Positions 4,937 through 7,835 of a DNA stretch of 7,835 bases are shown piece by piece. A program made the position numbers and the translations under genes. Below the pieces are notes generated by a model. That model made no database searches and was not told the DNA's origin. It was given only the letters and a program-made list of their open reading frames with translations. Numbering within the stretch: position 1 is the first letter of the stretch; every line of letters begins with the position of its first letter. Source of the stretch: CAMQVM01 sp044433365 (lineage in GTDB: Bacteria; Bacteroidota; Bacteroidia; Bacteroidales; Rikenellaceae); contig JAWXTR010000121.1 of NCBI GenBank assembly GCA_044433365.1, positions 1-7,835 of the forward strand, given 5' to 3'.

Positions 4937-6730
4937 ATGATAACCAAAGAGGAGTTAATTAAATTAATAAATAGCGACGAAACATATAGAATTGAAAAAA
5001 CTATCTCCACTAGCAATATGGATAAGTTTTGTCAAGCTATTTGTGCGTTTTCTAATGATATGGCTGGAAGCGGAAAAAAAGGTTATTTATTACTGGGTGT
5101 TTATGATGATGGTTCTCTCTCTGGTTTGAAATGCAATGATGAGCTTAATCAAAAGATATCTGCAATTCGCTCAGATGGTAATATCCTACCTATTCCAGTG
5201 ATGAATGTCGAATCTTTTTCTTTCGATAATGGCGATGTATTGGTTGTTGAAGTGACACCTTCTATGTTAGCTCCTGTACGTTATCGAGGAAGAACATATA
5301 TCAGAGTAGGGGCAAGAAAAGATTTTGCTTCTATAGAAGAAGAGAGAGTTTTATCAGAAAGAGCAAGTAAATTTTATGCAACTTACGACTCTTATCCATG
5401 TAAAAGTGCAACATTAGATGATATAGAACAGAAATTATTTTTAAATGATTATCTTCCATTAACAATAACTGAAGAGGTGTTAATTGAGGACACTCGTAGT
5501 ATTAAAGAACAGATGACTGCCCTTCATCTCTACGATATGGGTTATAACTGTCCAACATACGCAGCAATTATTCTTTTTGGTAAAGATCCAACTTACTTTA
5601 TGTTTGGTGCATATATACAATATGTAAGATTTGATGGAATAAATAATAGTGCAGATATAATTAATGAACACGAATTTAAAGGTCCATTAGTCAAATTATT
5701 GCCAGAGCTAGATAGTTTTGTTAATATAAGTTTGATAAAAAAATATCCAATACCAATTACGGTACTAAAGGAAAAGACTGTATATAACTATCCTCAATGG
5801 GCTATGAGAGAATTAATAATGAATGCTGTTATGCACCGAGATTATCAATCTAATTCTCCTATTAAAATTTATGAATACAATGATAGAATAGAAATTTCAA
5901 ACGCTGGTGGTTTGTATGGTAATGCTAGACCTGATAATTTTCCTACTGTAAATGACTACCGTAACCCAGTTATTGCTCTTGCAATGAAGTACTTAAAATA
6001 TGTTAATAAATATAATAGAGGTGTTTCAAGAGTAGAATTTGAACTAGAAGAAAACGGAAATGGGAAAGCTGATTTTTCTATTAATAAAATTACTGTTTTT
6101 GATGTTATTGTCAATATTTCTAATAAAATTAATGATAAATTAAATATTCAATCCGATGGTTTTATTAATAACAGTGGTAACAATGTTACCAATTCTAACG
6201 ATAAAACTAACAAAGTAGGTAACAATATTACCGATTCTGACGATAAAACTAACAAAGTAAGTAACAATGTTACCAATTCTAACGATAAAACTAACAAAGT
6301 AGGTAACAATATTACCGATTCTGACGATAAAACTAACAAAGTAGGTAACAATATTACCGATTCTGACGATAAAACTAACAAAGTAAGTAACAATGTTACC
6401 AATTCTGACGATAAAACTAACAAAGTAAGTAACAATGTTACCGATTCTGACGATAAAACTAACAAAGTAAAAAAAGAAAAGAATATTGATAACGGGCGCA
6501 TAATAAAAATTTTGCTTGGACTTTCTAAAGTCGAAAGTTTAAGTAGTAAAGAGATATTCCCAATTATTAACCTCTCTCATCAATCTTCTAATTATAGGAT
6601 TATTAATAAGATGATAGATTTAGGATATATCAATAGAATTAACGATAAGCCAAAAGCTCCAAATCAAGGATATAAGATAACAGAGTTGGGTTTAGAGTTT
6701 ATTAGGGAGTTTTCTAATTTATGCGAATAA
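4937..6730 (+). CDS. AlbA_2 (Schlafen-like) / GHKL ATPase / winged-helix protein with repeat linker
   Basis: A 597-residue protein of the AlbA_2 'putative transcriptional regulator' type (COG2865-like). Residues about 8-135 are an AlbA_2 domain with the family stretch AFSNDMAGSGKKGYLLLGV (37-55) and YIRVGAR (121-127). Residues about 285-385 form a GHKL-type ATPase module with an N-box-like ELIMNAVMHRDY (292-303), ISNAGGL (320-326) and NRGVSR (360-365). Residues 414-511 are seven 14-residue Asn/Asp/Thr/Lys-rich repeats, a flexible linker, and about 525-592 resemble a winged helix with a Lys- and Asn-rich wing. Proteins of this type are thought to bind nucleic acid, but the role is not established; some related proteins occur in phage-defence or mobile regions. 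The ATG at 4937 is chosen because the promoter places the transcript start near 4921; a GTG at 4928 would add three residues. AGA, ATA and TTA codons are more frequent than in trpB, hinting at separate ancestry. Confidence 0.85.
   Translation: MITKEELIKLINSDETYRIEKTISTSNMDKFCQAICAFSNDMAGSGKKGYLLLGVYDDGSLSGLKCNDELNQKISAIRSDGNILPIPVMNVESFSFDNGDVLVVEVTPSMLAPVRYRGRTYIRVGARKDFASIEEERVLSERASKFYATYDSYPCKSATLDDIEQKLFLNDYLPLTITEEVLIEDTRSIKEQMTALHLYDMGYNCPTYAAIILFGKDPTYFMFGAYIQYVRFDGINNSADIINEHEFKGPLVKLLPELDSFVNISLIKKYPIPITVLKEKTVYNYPQWAMRELIMNAVMHRDYQSNSPIKIYEYNDRIEISNAGGLYGNARPDNFPTVNDYRNPVIALAMKYLKYVNKYNRGVSRVEFELEENGNGKADFSINKITVFDVIVNISNKINDKLNIQSDGFINNSGNNVTNSNDKTNKVGNNITDSDDKTNKVSNNVTNSNDKTNKVGNNITDSDDKTNKVGNNITDSDDKTNKVSNNVTNSDDKTNKVSNNVTDSDDKTNKVKKEKNIDNGRIIKILLGLSKVESLSSKEIFPIINLSHQSSNYRIINKMIDLGYINRINDKPKAPNQGYKITELGLEFIREFSNLCE
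6176..6469 (+). repeat. Seven in-frame 42-bp tandem repeats
   Basis: Seven uninterrupted 42-bp units encode (G/S)NN(V/I)T(N/D)S(N/D)DKTNKV. Units 2, 4 and 5 (starting at 6218, 6302 and 6344) are identical; the others differ at a few positions, and the order of types suggests duplication of one- and two-unit blocks. Because 42 is a multiple of three, gain or loss of units keeps the frame and changes only linker length. Each unit opens with a small inverted repeat, for example GGTAAC-AAT-GTTACC in unit 1. The last 21 bp of every unit are invariant, so nucleotide-level turnover is recent. Confidence 0.97.
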
Positions 6731-6745
6731 AGGTTTGAAATTTTC

Positions 6746-6795
6746 GAGCTATTTTGAGCTATTTTCACAATCTGAGTTATAAAAAAATAACTTTT
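6746..6795 (+). terminator. Weak hairpin-plus-T terminator candidate after the AlbA_2 gene
   Basis: AGTTAT (6775-6780) pairs with ATAACT (6787-6792) around a loop of six A, followed by TTT. The stem is only AT-rich with two G-C pairs, so efficiency is doubtful. Just upstream, GAGCTATTTT is repeated in tandem (6746-6755 and 6756-6765). Confidence 0.35.
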
Positions 6796-6820
6796 GTTAA
6801 TGCTTTTTTAGAAAAAACAC

Positions 6821-6914
6821 GCCCAGAGGGCTGGTAAAAATCGTTCGTTTTCACTTACGGCTTCGCTCCGCTCGCTAAAAGCGGAAGAAGGTTTTTCATG
6901 CCCTTTATTGGCAT
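6821..6914. other. GC-richer intergenic island with three short hairpins
   Basis: Between the AlbA_2 gene and the aminopeptidase lies a patch with clearly higher GC than its surroundings. It contains GCCC-AGA-GGGC (6821-6831), TCCGCT/AGCGGA (6867-6872 with 6880-6885) and ATGCC/GGCAT (6898-6902 with 6910-6914). The outer parts GGGCTGGTAAAAA and TTTTTCATGCCC are also imperfectly complementary. A CGGCTTCGCTCCGCTCGCT tract resembles the low-complexity core of interspersed palindromic repeats. It may be such a repeat or a terminator region. I see no gene in it, and the rest of 6796-7025 holds nothing else recognisable. Confidence 0.4.
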
Positions 6915-7025
6915 AATTTATGAGTTTTGAAATTTTTTGTTTTTTTATAAGTTTTACGCCATTTTTTACGTTATTTATTAAAAAGATGTAACCTTTTAGA
7001 GTTTATATCACAAAACCATATTTTT

Positions 7026-7835
7026 ATGTTTAACAAGGAGATTTATATTGAGCGTCGTAACGCTCTGAGAAGCAAAATTAAACATGGCTTAGTGTTGATT
7101 TTGGGTAACAGTGAAGCACCTATGAACTACCCAGCAAATGGGTTTCATTTTATTCAAGACAGCAATTTTTCCTACTTTTTCGGATTAGATCATGCCGATT
7201 ATGTTGGAGTTTTAGATGTTGATGCCGATACTGATTGTATCTATGGTGACGATCCATCGGTAGATGATATTATCTGGATGGGACATCTTCCGACTCTTAG
7301 CGAGATGGCGCAAGAGGTGGGTGTGAAATCTACATGGTCGAGTAAAGCACTTTATAAAGTTGTTGATTTAGCTATCAAACAGGGTCGTAAAATTCATTTT
7401 TTACCTCCTTATCGTGCTGAGCACACCATTTTACTTAATAAGCTAACTGGGGTTGATGTAAATAATGTATCTCGTTATGTATCTCTTGAGCTTATTCATG
7501 CTGTTGTATCGTTACGTGAGATTAAGAGCGAGCTAGAGATTGACGAAATTACAAAAGCTGCTTACACTGGCTATGAAATGCACAAAAAGGCAATGGAGAT
7601 GTGTCGCCCTGGCGTATCTGAGCGTGAAATTGCTGGTGTTATCGAGGGTATTGCGCTCTCTAAAGGTAAGGGAGTATCTTTCCATAATATAGTCACTCAA
7701 CATGGCGAAACTCTTCACAACCACTCTCATGATGGTATCCTCGAAAAGGGTCGTTTAATGCTTGTTGATGCTGGTGCTTGGTCGACTACAGGCTACTGCT
7801 CTGACTTCTCTCGTACAATGCCAGTAGGTGGTAAA
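7026..7835 (+). CDS. pepP: Xaa-Pro aminopeptidase (M24B), 3' end cut by window
   Basis: The first 270 residues of a cytoplasmic metallo-aminopeptidase that removes N-terminal residues preceding proline. Residues 1-155 match the aminopeptidase P N-terminal domain, including the conserved FHFIQDSNFSYFFGLD (40-55). From about 165 the 'pita-bread' catalytic domain begins: LREIKSELEID (163-173), THGE-like TQHGETLHNHSHD (224-236), and the first two metal-binding aspartates, Asp248 in LVDAGAW and Asp260 in YCSDFSRT. The remaining ligands (His and two Glu) would lie beyond the window. The reading frame is open to the edge. The start ATG is preceded by an A/T-rich region without Shine-Dalgarno or a clear promoter box. 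Codon use, rich in CGT and GGT, resembles trpB and differs from the AlbA_2 gene, so this looks like ordinary chromosomal housekeeping sequence. Confidence 0.93.
   Translation, partial: MFNKEIYIERRNALRSKIKHGLVLILGNSEAPMNYPANGFHFIQDSNFSYFFGLDHADYVGVLDVDADTDCIYGDDPSVDDIIWMGHLPTLSEMAQEVGVKSTWSSKALYKVVDLAIKQGRKIHFLPPYRAEHTILLNKLTGVDVNNVSRYVSLELIHAVVSLREIKSELEIDEITKAAYTGYEMHKKAMEMCRPGVSEREIAGVIEGIALSKGKGVSFHNIVTQHGETLHNHSHDGILEKGRLMLVDAGAWSTTGYCSDFSRTMPVGGK

Noticed and set aside
5480..5671. Minus-strand 63-codon frame inside the AlbA_2 gene
   Set aside because: Antisense to a supported coding region, with no homology or signals of its own.
6176..6469. CRISPR array
   Set aside because: The repeats are directly adjacent with no variable spacers, remain in frame and encode a regular 14-residue protein repeat.
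6148..6501. Minus-strand frame of 117 codons with a repeated Leu/Ser/Val-rich, membrane-like peptide
   Set aside because: It is the antisense of the 42-bp repeats, which keep every frame open for as long as one unit has no stop. The sense strand has a long domain-bearing gene with its own promoter.
7533..7730. Minus-strand 65-codon frame inside the aminopeptidase
   Set aside because: Antisense shadow of a conserved M24B domain.

Overview
The window is AT-rich and fits the phylum Bacteroidota, probably a gut-type member of the Bacteroidales. Three things point there: promoters of the TTTG-N19/20-TAnnTTTG type, almost no Shine-Dalgarno sequences, and an outer-membrane-style polysaccharide-degrading lipoprotein. 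Species cannot be named from this sequence.

Layout: (1) 3-126, a 124-bp REPIN-like pair of inverted palindromic repeats. (2) 164-365, a fragment matching the 3' end of the AlbA_2 gene found further right, fused directly to a 168-bp palindromic MITE-like element. (3) 380-2788 (minus strand), a two-domain lipoprotein: GH88/GH105-type unsaturated glucuronyl/galacturonyl hydrolase followed by a BNR/sialidase-like beta-propeller. (4) 2789-3263, an AT-rich divergent intergenic region with the hydrolase promoter on one strand and, on the other, a promoter, a 19-codon Trp leader peptide and a terminator. (5) 3264-4625, a stand-alone TrpB2-type tryptophan synthase beta chain. (6) 4701-4868, a second copy of the 168-bp element, identical and inverted relative to the first. 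(7) 4937-6730, an AlbA_2 / GHKL-ATPase / winged-helix protein whose linker contains seven in-frame 42-bp repeats. (8) 6731-7025, an intergenic region with small hairpins and a GC-richer island. (9) 7026-7835, the first 270 codons of an M24B Xaa-Pro aminopeptidase that runs off the window.

The three metabolic genes form no obvious pathway together. trpB appears to sit under Trp-codon transcription attenuation, matching what I recall of the Bacteroid-trp leader motif. The hydrolase probably trims unsaturated oligosaccharides produced by polysaccharide lyases; no SusC/SusD or other PUL genes are visible.

The most unusual feature is the repeat architecture. Read in the direction of transcription, both the hydrolase and trpB are followed by the same 168-bp palindromic element. 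On the right, that element is followed by the complete AlbA_2 gene. On the left, it is fused directly to a 24-bp sequence identical to the last codons and 3' flank of that gene, with the intervening 1,852 bp absent. This suggests that palindrome plus AlbA_2 gene is, or was, a repeated and perhaps mobile unit, and that the left copy is a deletion remnant. That is an inference from one window.
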